DNA of 64,000 nt, from assembly GCA_020632795.1 (NCBI GenBank), contig JACKEV010000018.1:124001-188000 (forward strand), written 5' to 3'. The notes below the pieces were generated by a model. It was given only the letters and a program-made list of their open reading frames with translations, searched no databases and was not told the DNA's origin. Shown one piece after another: positions 40,923 through 49,096 of the stretch. Each line of letters begins with the position of its first letter. Position 1 is the first letter of the stretch. This DNA comes from Alphaproteobacteria bacterium. Its GTDB lineage: Bacteria > Myxococcota_A > UBA796 > CAJQPC01. The position numbers and the translations under genes are program-made.

Positions 40923-42787
40923 TGGGCGCGCTCCGGCTGGACCTCGACTGGGAGCTTGGCGTCTTCAAGGCGGCGCGGGCCCTGTGGCGGTCGCTGGTCC
41001 CGGAGCCTGGGCCTTATTCCCCGGAGCGCGCTGCGGTCCTGGAGCCGCTCACCCCCCGCCTGCGGGTCGTGGCCCAGCTCGTGGCGGCCCACCCCGTCCG
41101 GCTGCAGGCCGCGCGGGGCGTGGGGGGGCTGCGGGGCGATGATCTGCTGCTTCCCCCTTGGATCGAGCTGGCCGCAGACCCCGACCGCAACCGGATCCTC
41201 TACGTCGTCCGCGTGGCCATGAACGCGGGCATGCACCGGTACGCCCCCCGCGCCTCCGGTGATCCGATCGACGACGCCGTCGCTACGCTGGTCGTGGCGG
41301 AGCGGGCCTGGCGGGCGCTCTATGACGAGCTGCCCCGCTTCCGCGTCGTCTGGGAGGAGGCCGCGACGACCTGCCTGGCCGCCAGGCGCGCCGGCCCCGC
41401 GTGTCGGGGCCGGGCCGCGGTCCTGGAGGCCTGGCGGCAGAACCTGCTGGCCGGGGCTCCGCTGCCATCTGCCGAGACCATGCGCCGCGCGCTGCGCGAC
41501 CGCGCAGAGGTCGGACCGCCGAGCCCTGAGGCCCTTCTATGGGGGCGTCTCATCCTCGCCGAGTTGGAACACCAGGAGCCTGTGCGGACCTCTGACTCCC
41601 CGGCAGGCCCTGGAGGAACCGAGGTTGAGGCGCCCTCTATAGAGGACGTCAAGGTGGTCGAGCTGGACGAGCAGCGTCACCTGGAGCTGCCCATCCACGC
41701 CTTCGAGAAGGTGGAGACCCTGGAGGGTTTCAGCGGCAGCCTGCGCCAGCTCGACGGCGAAGACGACCTCGACGACCACCTGGAGGCGCTCCAGGAGGTC
41801 GACCTGAGCAACCTCGTGCGGGGCGGACCAGAGGCCGCCGCGGTGCTCCGCGCCGAGGTGGGCCTGGAGGCCGACATCCCCGACGTGGCCCGGATCGGCG
41901 ACGACGAGGAGGCCATCCTCTACGACGAGTGGGACCCGCGCAGGCGGCGCTACCGGGAGGGCTGGTGCCGGGTCTACCCCACCGCGCTGCCCACGGGCAG
42001 CCAGCGCTGGGCCGACGAGGCGATGGAGAAGCACTGCGCGCTCATCGAGCAGCTCTACGGGCGGCTGGTCCAGTGGCGGGAGCAGCGCCGCTGTCGCCCC
42101 CGGCAGCTCGACGGCGCGTCCATCGACACGGACGCCGTGGTGGACGCGCGGGCCACGCTGGCTGCCGGACGGGAGCCCGACCCGCGCCTGTACCGGGCCT
42201 GGCGTCGCCACCAGCGGGACCTCGCCACCCTGGTGCTCATGGACCTGTCCCTCTCCACAGACTCCTGGTTCGAAGACCGCAGGGTGTTGGACGTCTCCCG
42301 GGAGGCCGTGCTGGTGCTCGGGGAGCTGGCCCATCGGCTGGGGGATCGGCTCCAGGTCACGGGCTTCGCCTCCCACACCCGCAACCGGGTGCGCGCCTTC
42401 GGGATCAAGGGCTGGCGGGAGCCCTGGTCGTCCGGGCGCGGTCGGCTGGGGCTGCTCCGGCCCCAGGGCTACACCCGCATCGGCCCCGCGCTGCGCCACG
42501 CGACGGCCGAGCTGGGGCAGATCGACGCCAGCCACCGGGTGCTGCTGCTGCTCACCGACGGCAAGCCCACCGACTACGACCGCTACGAAGGGCGATATGG
42601 GCTGGGGGATGTGCGCTGCGCGGTCCGCGAGGCTCGCAGCCGGGGCATCGCCGTCCACGCCCTCACCGTGGACAGCCGCGCGCGCGAGGCGCTCCCTGCG
42701 ATGATGGGGCCGGGGGGCTGGAGCGTGCTGCCCCACCCCGACCAGCTCCCGGAGGCCCTCTCACGGGTCTGGGCCCGGCACGGCTGA
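40922..42787 (+). CDS. norD: NorD, vWA-domain NO reductase activation protein
   Basis: 621 aa; the start overlaps the norQ stop (TGATG). The first ~400 residues are helical and acidic in the middle (LRQLDGEDDLDDHLEALQEVDLSN). The C-terminal vWA domain has a complete MIDAS: LVLMDLSLSTDSWF, then HRVLLLLTDGKPTDYDRYEGRYG. NorD partners with NorQ in maturing NorBC. The length matches the family (~600-640 aa). It is the last gene of the norCBQD operon. Confidence 0.92.
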   Translation: MGALRLDLDWELGVFKAARALWRSLVPEPGPYSPERAAVLEPLTPRLRVVAQLVAAHPVRLQAARGVGGLRGDDLLLPPWIELAADPDRNRILYVVRVAMNAGMHRYAPRASGDPIDDAVATLVVAERAWRALYDELPRFRVVWEEAATTCLAARRAGPACRGRAAVLEAWRQNLLAGAPLPSAETMRRALRDRAEVGPPSPEALLWGRLILAELEHQEPVRTSDSPAGPGGTEVEAPSIEDVKVVELDEQRHLELPIHAFEKVETLEGFSGSLRQLDGEDDLDDHLEALQEVDLSNLVRGGPEAAAVLRAEVGLEADIPDVARIGDDEEAILYDEWDPRRRRYREGWCRVYPTALPTGSQRWADEAMEKHCALIEQLYGRLVQWREQRRCRPRQLDGASIDTDAVVDARATLAAGREPDPRLYRAWRRHQRDLATLVLMDLSLSTDSWFEDRRVLDVSREAVLVLGELAHRLGDRLQVTGFASHTRNRVRAFGIKGWREPWSSGRGRLGLLRPQGYTRIGPALRHATAELGQIDASHRVLLLLTDGKPTDYDRYEGRYGLGDVRCAVREARSRGIAVHALTVDSRAREALPAMMGPGGWSVLPHPDQLPEALSRVWARHG

Positions 42788-42873
42788 GGGGGACAACGCG
42801 TGCTGGCGTTCGCGGCGCTGCGCGTCGTCCTTGGCGCCATCCGATCGCCCCGAAGAGCGGATAGACTGCCTGC

Positions 42874-43332
42874 GTGCGTTTGACCTCACACACCGACTAC
42901 GGCCTGCGCGTCCTGATGTACCTGGCCGTCCAGGAGGACCACAACGCCACGGCGCCGGACATGGCGGACGCGCATGGGCTCTCGCTGCACCACCTCCGCA
43001 AGGTCATCCAGGCGCTGGCGCAGGCCGACCTGGTCACCACGGTGAGGGGACGAGGCGGCGGCGTGACGCTGAAGCTGCCGCCGGACCAGATCCGGGTCGG
43101 GGCGGTCGTCCGGGTCCTGGAGACCGATCTCGACATCGTGGAGTGCTTCGGGCCTGAGCCCGTCGCCTGCGCGATCGCGCCCGCCTGCCGCCTCAAGGCG
43201 GCGCTGCATGGCGCGCGAGAGGCCTTCTTGAAGCACCTCGATCAGGTGAGCCTGGCCGACGTCAGCCGCAACGGGCGCGCGCTGAACCGACTCCTGGGGG
43301 TTCAGGCCCCAGAAGAGGGCTGCGCGGGGTAG
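42874..43332 (+). CDS. nsrR: NsrR-type NO-sensing Rrf2 regulator
   Basis: 152 aa from a GTG. The N-terminus MRLTSHTDYGLRVLMYLAV contains Asp8, the fourth cluster ligand in Streptomyces NsrR. Cluster cysteines are C91, C99 and C105 (ECFGPEPVACAIAPACRL). DNA-binding winged helix: LSLHHLRKVIQALAQADLVTTVRGRGGGVTL. NsrR represses NO-detoxification genes until its [4Fe-4S] cluster reacts with NO. It lies 87 bases after norD and converges with the globin gene, overlapping it by 31 bases. Confidence 0.88.
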   Translation: MRLTSHTDYGLRVLMYLAVQEDHNATAPDMADAHGLSLHHLRKVIQALAQADLVTTVRGRGGGVTLKLPPDQIRVGAVVRVLETDLDIVECFGPEPVACAIAPACRLKAALHGAREAFLKHLDQVSLADVSRNGRALNRLLGVQAPEEGCAG

Positions 43333-43727
43333 CCGGCCAGGGTCATCTCCGTGATGGCGCCGTATGCGGCCAACCAGGCGTCCTCGTAGCGCTCGCTCCA
43401 GGCGTCTCCGGCGACCTCCGCGAGGGTGGCCACCAGGCACTCGCCCACCCAGGGGTACATCTCGGCGGTGACGGCGTAGTCCACATGCCGACGCCCCAGG
43501 GCGGCCAGCTCGCTGCGCAGCCAGCCCGGGTCCTCGAGGTGCTCGATGACCTTGGCCAGCATGTCGGTGAGCATGCGCTGCTGCTCAGGGCCGCTGTGAC
43601 GACCGAAGAGCGGCTTCACCTGGGGATAGCGCTCGAACAGGATGGGGTAGAAGCGGGAAGCCACGACGGGCTCCCGCTCCACGACGAGGTCGAAGCTCTC
43701 GCGGAGGGCGTCAACATCCAGGGCCAT
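43302..43727 (-). CDS. Single-domain globin, flavohaemoglobin-like
   Basis: 141 aa with AAGGAG seven bases upstream. The globin landmarks are FYPILFERYPQVKPLFGRH (B and CD region, F41 at CD1), LTDMLAKVIEHLEDP (E helix), LGRRHVDYAVTAEMYPWVGECL (proximal His81, F8) and WLAAYGAITEMTLAGY (H helix). It lacks the FAD/NAD reductase half of flavohaemoglobin (Hmp), so a partner reductase would be needed for NO dioxygenation. It is divergent from nnrS across an inverted repeat, consistent with NO control. Confidence 0.87.
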   Translation of the reverse strand: MALDVDALRESFDLVVEREPVVASRFYPILFERYPQVKPLFGRHSGPEQQRMLTDMLAKVIEHLEDPGWLRSELAALGRRHVDYAVTAEMYPWVGECLVATLAEVAGDAWSERYEDAWLAAYGAITEMTLAGYPAQPSSGA

Positions 43728-43753
43728 TTGTCACTCCTTCTGGGTTGGGAATT

Positions 43754-43780
43754 TAAACTGGAACAAGATATACCAGTTTA
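43754..43780. promoter_or_regulatory. Inverted repeat between globin and nnrS genes (operator)
   Basis: Perfect 8-base arms TAAACTGG (43754-43761) and CCAGTTTA (43773-43780) lie around an 11-base spacer with two further symmetric pairs inside. It is 20 bases ahead of nnrS and 26 from the globin start, so a bound regulator would block both. The sequence differs from the TGGATA-N4-TATCCA sites, which suggests a different regulator, perhaps the second Rrf2 protein. Confidence 0.65.
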
Positions 43781-43800
43781 TAAACCACAGCGCACCCCCG

Positions 43801-45069
43801 ATGATCGAAACTCCCCTCACGCCGCCTGCTGCCCCCCCCGAGCCTGAGCCCGTTGGCTCCACTCTGCGCCTGCTGGGCGCGACCCCCCACCGGGCCTGGT
43901 TCCTCCTGGGGCTGACCTCGGCGCTGGCCTCGATGCTGTGGTGGTCGGCCTTCTGGGGGGCGGCCCTGTACGCGCCGACCGCGCTGGTGATGCCGCCCGT
44001 CGCCCCGGCCCACGTCCACGGGCTCCTGATGAGCCACGGGCTGATGGGCTTCTTCATCTTCGGCTTCCTCACGACGGTGTTCCCGCGGTGGCAGGACCGC
44101 CCCCCCGTGCCCCGCGGGGCCTGGCTCCCGGCCGTGCTGGTCAGCGCTGCGGGCTACGCGCTGGTCCTCGTCGGCGCGCTCACCAGCCGGACCGTCCTGC
44201 TCGCGGGCGCGGTGGGCCTGGCCGTGGGGCACCTGCTGGCCAGCGCGCCGCTGCTGCGCGTCTATCTCCAGGCGGGCGCGTCCCGGGTGCTTCACGCGCG
44301 GGTCGCCCTGCTGGCGCTGGGGGTGGGGGCGCTCGACCTGCTGGCCTTCGCATGGGGCGTGGCCACGCAGGACGCGGGGCTGCTCTCCGCCGCCGTCGAC
44401 GTCGCCGTGCGCGGCTACCTGCTGCTCCTCTTCGCGACGGTGGGCCACCGGATGATCCCCTTCTTCAGTCGGCGCCTGTTGCCGGACTACACCCAGCGTC
44501 GCCCGGCCTGGCCGCTGGCGGGCGTGGCCCTGGGGGCGGCGGCGCAGTTGGCCCTGGGCTGGGCGGGGATGCGGGCTTGGGCCTGGGTGCCTGCCCTGCT
44601 CGCGGCGGGCTCGGCGCTCTGGCTCAGCGTGCTGTGGAAGCCCTGGCGCTGTCGCTCGCCTCGATTGCTGGGCTCCCTCCACCTGGGCTTCGCCTGGCTC
44701 CCCCTGGCGATGGGGCTGTACGCCGCGCAGAGCGCCTGGGAGGCCTGGGGCGGGCAGCTCCTCATGGCTCGAGGTCCGCTGCACGCGCTGACCATCGGCT
44801 TCTACGGCACCCTGCTGGTCGCGATGGTGTCGCGGGTGAGCCTGGGGCACTCCGGGCGCGCGCTGCGCATGGGCGGGCTGACCTGGGCGCTGCTGCTCGG
44901 GGTCCAGCTCGTCGCGGTGGTGCGCCTGGCGGGGGAGCTGCCCCTGGCCGGGCTCGCGTCTCATGCCAACCTGGGGGCCGCGGGCCTCTGGCTCGTGGTC
45001 ATGGGGATCTGGGCGGCGATCTACGGGCCCATGCTGTGGCGACCCCGGGTCGACGGGAGGCCAGGATGA
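43801..45069 (+). CDS. nnrS: NnrS family haem-copper membrane protein
   Basis: 422 aa with twelve hydrophobic segments. Family features are APAHVHGLLMSHGLMGFFIFGFLTTVFPRW, VGHRMIPFFSRR and RGPLHALTIGFYGTLLVAMVSRVSLGHSGR, with conserved membrane His residues that bind haem. NnrS protects cells against NO-induced Fe-S damage and is usually under NsrR or NnrR control. It is followed by norE-like and norF-like genes with ATGA overlaps, forming one NO-response operon. Confidence 0.9.
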   Translation: MIETPLTPPAAPPEPEPVGSTLRLLGATPHRAWFLLGLTSALASMLWWSAFWGAALYAPTALVMPPVAPAHVHGLLMSHGLMGFFIFGFLTTVFPRWQDRPPVPRGAWLPAVLVSAAGYALVLVGALTSRTVLLAGAVGLAVGHLLASAPLLRVYLQAGASRVLHARVALLALGVGALDLLAFAWGVATQDAGLLSAAVDVAVRGYLLLLFATVGHRMIPFFSRRLLPDYTQRRPAWPLAGVALGAAAQLALGWAGMRAWAWVPALLAAGSALWLSVLWKPWRCRSPRLLGSLHLGFAWLPLAMGLYAAQSAWEAWGGQLLMARGPLHALTIGFYGTLLVAMVSRVSLGHSGRALRMGGLTWALLLGVQLVAVVRLAGELPLAGLASHANLGAAGLWLVVMGIWAAIYGPMLWRPRVDGRPG

Positions 45070-45656
45070 CGGACACGCCGCCGCGCCAGGCGCCCCGCTG
45101 GGCTCCCCTCACAGGGGGGGAGGCGATCTGGATCTTCATGACCGTGGAGCTGGTGACCTTCGGCGGCTTCCTGCTCTGGCACGCCGCCACCTGGCGGACC
45201 CGGCCCGAGGTGTTCGCCGAGGCACGCGCCCACCTCGATCTCCGCTCCGGCGTTCTGGGCACGCTGCTGCTGCTGCTGGGGAGCTGGGCGGCCTACCAGG
45301 GGGTGCTCAGCAACGCCCTCGGCCGCACCCGGGCGGCGGCCGGCTGGCTGCTCGCCGCGAGCCTGGGGGGCGTGGCCTTCACGATCAACAAGATCATCGA
45401 GTGGGTCCCGCATTGGCAGGAGGGCTTGTCCCTCTCCACCGACGCCTTCTGGTTCACCTACTTCTTCCTCACCCAGCTCCATGTGATGCACGTCGTCCCG
45501 GGGATCGTCATCCTCGCCGTGCTGGCCTGGCGCAGCGCGCGGGGCGCCTATGGCCCGGACAACGCGCTGTCCGTCGAGGCGGGCGCGGCCTACTGGCACC
45601 TCGTCGACGTCATCTGGATCCTCCTGTTCACCGTCGTCTATGTGATGCACCCATGA
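45066..45656 (+). CDS. norE: NorE-like protein (cytochrome c oxidase subunit III family)
   Basis: 196 aa; the ATG overlaps the nnrS stop. Five membrane helices; the family signature appears as EAIWIFMTVELVTFGGFLLWHAATWRTRPEVF, LLLLGSWAAYQG, FFLTQLHVMHVVPGIVILAVLAWRS and AAYWHLVDVIWILLFTVVYVMHP. NorE is homologous to COX3 and supports NOR activity or stability in Paracoccus. The short form without a COX3 partner subunit and the neighbours favour NorE over an oxidase subunit. Confidence 0.85.
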   Translation: MTDTPPRQAPRWAPLTGGEAIWIFMTVELVTFGGFLLWHAATWRTRPEVFAEARAHLDLRSGVLGTLLLLLGSWAAYQGVLSNALGRTRAAAGWLLAASLGGVAFTINKIIEWVPHWQEGLSLSTDAFWFTYFFLTQLHVMHVVPGIVILAVLAWRSARGAYGPDNALSVEAGAAYWHLVDVIWILLFTVVYVMHP

Positions 45657-45895
45657 AGCGCGCTGCCCTCTCCCTCGCCGTCATCCTCACCCTGGTCGGG
45701 CTCACGGTCACCAGCGGGTGGGCCTCGGACGCCGACGTCGGGCCCCTCGGCGTGGCGGCCCTGGGGGCACTCAAGATCGGCGTCATCGGCCTGGTCTTTC
45801 TGGAGTTGGACCGGGCCTGGCCCGTGTGGGCGGCGCTGGCGGCGATCCTGATCCTCACGCTGACCGTGGGCTCTGCGCTGCTCATGGGCGCTTGA
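45653..45895 (+). CDS. norF: NorF-like small membrane protein
   Basis: 80 aa; the ATG overlaps the norE stop (ATGA). Three hydrophobic segments (ALSLAVILTLVGLTV, LGALKIGVIGLVFLELDRA, WAALAAILILTLTVGSALLMG) resemble the COX4_pro/NorF family, where KIGVIGLVFLEL corresponds to the conserved helix. It is thought to assist NOR together with NorE. Its last 14 bases overlap the convergent folate gene. Confidence 0.78.
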   Translation: MKRAALSLAVILTLVGLTVTSGWASDADVGPLGVAALGALKIGVIGLVFLELDRAWPVWAALAAILILTLTVGSALLMGA

Positions 45896-46496
45896 CAGGG
45901 CCTGGAGGCGGCGGAGCGCCAGGCGAGGACCACATCCAGCCCAGCTCCGTGGCCACCGCCACGACCCTTCGGTCATGGGCCTCCTCCGGGACCCGATCGA
46001 GCCGCTGACAGGAGAACGCGAGCATCACCCCTGGCCCGGTTCGGCTCAAGGTCCGGTCGTAGTACCCGCCGCCCGCCCCCAGCCGGGCGCCGCGCTCGTC
46101 GAAGCCCAACCCCGGGACGACGACGAGCTGCAGCGCGTCGAGCCGGGCGCGCGCCGCCGACGGCTCGGGCTCCAGCGCGCCGTACCGCGCCCGCTTGAGC
46201 GGGGTGGTCGGCTCCACCCAGCGGAACACCAGCGGGCTGCCCAAGGGAGGGGTCACGGGGAGCGCGACCCGCCGGCCATCGCGCCAGGCCGACTCCAGGA
46301 GCGAGCGCGTGGACACCTCGTCCGGCATGGCGTGGAACAGCGCCACCCGCTCGGCCTGTCGCCAGAGCGCGCTGGCCATGAGCGCCGCGCACGCCTGGTT
46401 GGAGGCGCGCGCCCGGTCCCCGGGCGCCAGCGTCGCTCTGCGCGCCTTCAGCTCGGCGCGCAGCCGACGCTTCTCCAGCACCACACCCAGGCTCAT
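45882..46496 (-). CDS. 5-formyltetrahydrofolate cyclo-ligase
   Basis: 204 aa. Family motifs in order are EKRRLRAELKARRATL (N-terminal ATP-binding Arg/Lys helix), VALFHAMPDEVSTRSLL, VALPVTPPLGSPLVFRW, and the catalytic LVVVPGLGFDERGARLGAGGGYYDRTLSR (GxGxGYYD loop, complete). It converts 5-formyl-THF to 5,10-methenyl-THF with ATP. It is a housekeeping gene inserted tail to tail with the norEF operon; the symbol (ygfA/fthC/MTHFS) varies by organism. Confidence 0.92.
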   Translation of the reverse strand: MSLGVVLEKRRLRAELKARRATLAPGDRARASNQACAALMASALWRQAERVALFHAMPDEVSTRSLLESAWRDGRRVALPVTPPLGSPLVFRWVEPTTPLKRARYGALEPEPSAARARLDALQLVVVPGLGFDERGARLGAGGGYYDRTLSRTGPGVMLAFSCQRLDRVPEEAHDRRVVAVATELGWMWSSPGAPPPPGPVKRP

Positions 46497-46571
46497 TCGA
46501 GCGGCTCGTTCGCGGAGGTCCGGCCCGCGGGGGTGAGGTCTGTGTCCAGCGAAGGCTCCAAGGGGTGAATG

Positions 46572-46586
46572 GGTATATAGAATACC
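46572..46586. promoter_or_regulatory. Small inverted repeat upstream of the cyclo-ligase gene
   Basis: GGTAT (46572-46576), ATAGA, ATACC (46582-46586) forms a 5-5-5 inverted repeat in the 133-base gap between the cyclo-ligase start and the radical SAM stop. It is AT-rich against its surroundings, about 75 bases upstream of the minus-strand ATG. It may be part of a promoter or operator. Confidence 0.3.
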
Positions 46587-46629
46587 TGTTCAGCCGCGTG
46601 GTCGGCCACCGCGGCGGGCGCGCCTGGTC

Positions 46630-47637
46630 CTACCAGTCCCTCACCCAGTCGGCGATGACGCCAGGGTCGAGGCGGAACAAGAGATTGTACTCGGTGAACG
46701 CGGTGGCGACACACTGGTTGCACGGCGGCGGCGGGAGCCCCTGGAGGGCGGCCTGATAGCCTCCGTCCAGCACGTTGGGGAGCCCCGACGCGCCGACCAG
46801 CAGGGAGCACGGCGCCATCTGACCGTTGGTGTCGATGTTGATGAACAGCGTGCCGGCCGCGCACGGCGGGCTGGCCGGGTCCATCCACGTCGGCGGGCGC
46901 CCCAGCTCCGTCCAGCGCAGGAGGTGTTGGAGCTGTCGCCGGGAGTTGGCGACCGGGCGCCCCCGACGGCGCGCGTCCAGCAGGAAGCGGAGGGCGCGCA
47001 GCAGGCTCGCGCGGCTCGGGGCCAGGGTCTGCCCCCGCCCGTCGTCGAGCGCTTCGGGGTGGTGCAGGACCTGGAAGGCGGCCTTGTGCCCCGAGCCCTC
47101 CGCCAGCTCCACCAGCCAGGGCAGATCCTGGAGGTTGTGCCGGGTGAGGACCGTCAGGGTCCAGGCCCCCAGCCCCAGCTCCCGCGCGACCGCGAGCGCG
47201 TCGAGCACCTTCGCGTGGCTCCCTGGGCCGCGCTGCCGGTCGTGCGCCTCGGCCCTCCCGTCCAGGCTCAGGAGCAGGTGGTCCAGCTTCGTCAGAGCGT
47301 CCCGGCGCAGCGGGACGAGGTCGCCGTTGGAGACCATGGAGGTCCAGAGCCCGAGGTCGCGGGTGTGCGCGAGCAGCTCCCCGATGTCCTTCCGAATCAG
47401 GGGTTCGCCGCCCCAGAAGCCGACGCGGTGTACGCCGCCGCGCCGCAGCTCGGTCAGCAGCTCCAGGAGCTGTACGGTGTTCGGCTCCGGGCTCCGGCGG
47501 TCGGGGATCGCGCAGTAGTCGCAGCGGCGGGAGCACCGATCCGTGAGGGAGATCATCACGTTGATGGGCCGGGGTGCGCCGCTGAGGCGCTGCCGCAGCA
47601 CCCCGAGCCCCATGCGGACCAGGGGGGGCCGGCTCAC
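46630..47637 (-). CDS. Radical SAM protein with SPASM-like C-terminus
   Basis: 335 aa from a GTG that overlaps the upstream stop (GTGA). The radical SAM cluster is C35-x3-C39-x2-C42 in SLTDRCSRRCDYCAIP, followed by RVGFWGGEPLIRKDI (GGEP SAM motif). The C-terminal cysteines (PPCAAGTLFINIDTNGQMAPCSL... and CNQCVAT) suggest an auxiliary Fe-S site of the SPASM/twitch type, used in peptide or protein modification and in haem d1 maturation (NirJ). It is not clearly NirJ. It is co-transcribed with the Tes-like radical SAM gene. Confidence 0.82.
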   Translation of the reverse strand: MSRPPLVRMGLGVLRQRLSGAPRPINVMISLTDRCSRRCDYCAIPDRRSPEPNTVQLLELLTELRRGGVHRVGFWGGEPLIRKDIGELLAHTRDLGLWTSMVSNGDLVPLRRDALTKLDHLLLSLDGRAEAHDRQRGPGSHAKVLDALAVARELGLGAWTLTVLTRHNLQDLPWLVELAEGSGHKAAFQVLHHPEALDDGRGQTLAPSRASLLRALRFLLDARRRGRPVANSRRQLQHLLRWTELGRPPTWMDPASPPCAAGTLFINIDTNGQMAPCSLLVGASGLPNVLDGGYQAALQGLPPPPCNQCVATAFTEYNLLFRLDPGVIADWVRDW

Positions 47638-49022
47638 GGCTTCGCCGGGCCGCCGGGCCGGCCCGGTCGGCGATCGGACGCCTCGAAGCGCTGCTCTCGG
47701 AGCAGGTTGGCCACCGCGCCGCTCTCCTCGAAGCCCCCGTCGACCGACAGCTCCCCCTTGCCGCAGCCCTGCGCGACCTGCGCGTCGAAGTTCGCCGGAT
47801 CGCAGGCCGTGATGAAGCCGATCAGCAGGAGCTTCTCGGGCACCTTGGACAGGTTCATGCCGTCCCGGAGCAGCTCCTGGAGGGTCCACAGCTCGCGGGC
47901 CAGCCCGCGCGCGTTCGGCCCGAGGCCCAGCCGGGCGAGGCCCGCCGCCAGCCTGGGGCGAGCGAGGCGGTGACCGGCGCGCACATCGGCCCGATAGCGC
48001 TCGGCGATCGCCTCGAGCCGCTCCAGATCCAGCCACTCGTGCACCGGAGAGGCGCCGCCGGGGCGCCGCGCGACCAGATAGTGCTGGATGTAGAGGCACT
48101 TCCGAAGCCGTAGGGCCCCGAGCATGGCGAAGTAGCCCTTGTTGAACTGCCGGACCCGCTCACGGGTGACACCGGGGACCTGCTGCGTCGCCAGCTCGAT
48201 CAGATCGTCCGGCATCAGGGCGGCGCGCTCCACGCTGAGCTCGCCCTGCTTGAGCCGGTCCCGCGCGCTCCCCAGCAGGCGCAGCCCCAGGAACAACAGC
48301 TCGCGGACGTGGTCGTTCTCCGGGCGGAGCGCGAAGCGCCAGGTCTCCCCGATCTGCGCCTCGTTCAGGCCGCCCGCGATGACGACCACCAAGCTGGTGC
48401 CGATGCCCGCGGCCCGCAGGTTCGCCAGGGCGCGCATCCGGCGGTCCAGCAGTCGGGCCCCCCGGAGCGCCTGGTTGGCGTCCTCGTCGAAGCCGTCGAA
48501 CTGCAGGAAGACCTCGTCCACCCCGGCCGCCGCGAGCTGCGCGACGTAGGCCGGGTCCGCCAGCTTGATCCCGTTGGTGTGCAGAGCGGCGATGTGGCCC
48601 TGCGCCTTGACCGCGCGGACCCAGTCGAGGAGATCCGGGCGCAGCGTCGGCTCGGCGGCCATCAGGTCGATCTTGAGGCCCCGCCGCTGGCTCAAGAGGT
48701 CGGCCAGGCCGCTGAGGTCGAGGTCTGGTGTGTCCTCGGTGTTCGCCTTGGCCAGGCAGATGGGGCAGCTCAGGTTGCAGCGCTCGGTCATCCGGACGAT
48801 GAAGTCCCGTTGCTCCTGCTCGACGGGGTTCACGTCCATGAAGAAGGCGTCGAGGTCGGCCCAGTAGTCGGGCGCGGTCGACAGCCGCTGCCGCGTCTCG
48901 CCGTGCTCGGGGCAACGCTTGACCAGCGTGACGGTGTCCGCGTCTCGCACCACGGCGGCCGGGACGCGGGCCAGGCATGTGGTGCAGGCGCCGGTGGTCT
49001 CTCGAAGGATCCGGGGCGTCAT
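47634..49022 (-). CDS. Radical SAM protein resembling tetraether lipid synthase (Tes)/MJ0619 group
   Basis: 462 aa; GGAGGAGG precedes the ATG. An N-terminal metal module C13-x2-C16...C37-PEH (CTTC...KRCPEHG) is followed by the radical SAM motif C82-x3-C86-x2-C89 in MTERCNLSCPICLAKAN. This CxxC...CPEHG plus CNxxCPxC layout is characteristic of the Tes/MJ0619 class. Archaeal Tes joins lipid tails to make membrane-spanning tetraethers, and bacterial homologues are linked to membrane-spanning lipids. The C-terminal ~250 residues are helical. A TGGATA-N4-TATCCA operator lies 33 bases upstream. Assignment to function is inference. Confidence 0.75.
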   Translation of the reverse strand: MTPRILRETTGACTTCLARVPAAVVRDADTVTLVKRCPEHGETRQRLSTAPDYWADLDAFFMDVNPVEQEQRDFIVRMTERCNLSCPICLAKANTEDTPDLDLSGLADLLSQRRGLKIDLMAAEPTLRPDLLDWVRAVKAQGHIAALHTNGIKLADPAYVAQLAAAGVDEVFLQFDGFDEDANQALRGARLLDRRMRALANLRAAGIGTSLVVVIAGGLNEAQIGETWRFALRPENDHVRELLFLGLRLLGSARDRLKQGELSVERAALMPDDLIELATQQVPGVTRERVRQFNKGYFAMLGALRLRKCLYIQHYLVARRPGGASPVHEWLDLERLEAIAERYRADVRAGHRLARPRLAAGLARLGLGPNARGLARELWTLQELLRDGMNLSKVPEKLLLIGFITACDPANFDAQVAQGCGKGELSVDGGFEESGAVANLLREQRFEASDRRPGRPGGPAKP

Positions 49023-49054
49023 GGGCTCACCTCCTCCAGCGGGCGCTTATATTA

Positions 49055-49070
49055 TGGATAAGTATATCCA
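49055..49070. promoter_or_regulatory. TGGATA-N4-TATCCA operator between radical SAM and MBL-like genes
   Basis: TGGATA (49055-49060), AGTA, TATCCA (49065-49070) has the same core and spacing as the norC operator at 37943-37956, including the flanking TTA on the left. It lies between divergent starts at 49022 and 49097 in an AT-rich pocket. Confidence 0.7.
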
Positions 49071-49096
49071 GATATAGATGGATTGTGGAGCGATCG

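Noticed and set aside
46630..47637. Radical SAM protein as NirJ (haem d1 synthesis)
   Set aside because: There is no nirS or other nir gene in the window, and the sequence shows no NirJ-specific pattern I can vouch for, so the name was withheld.
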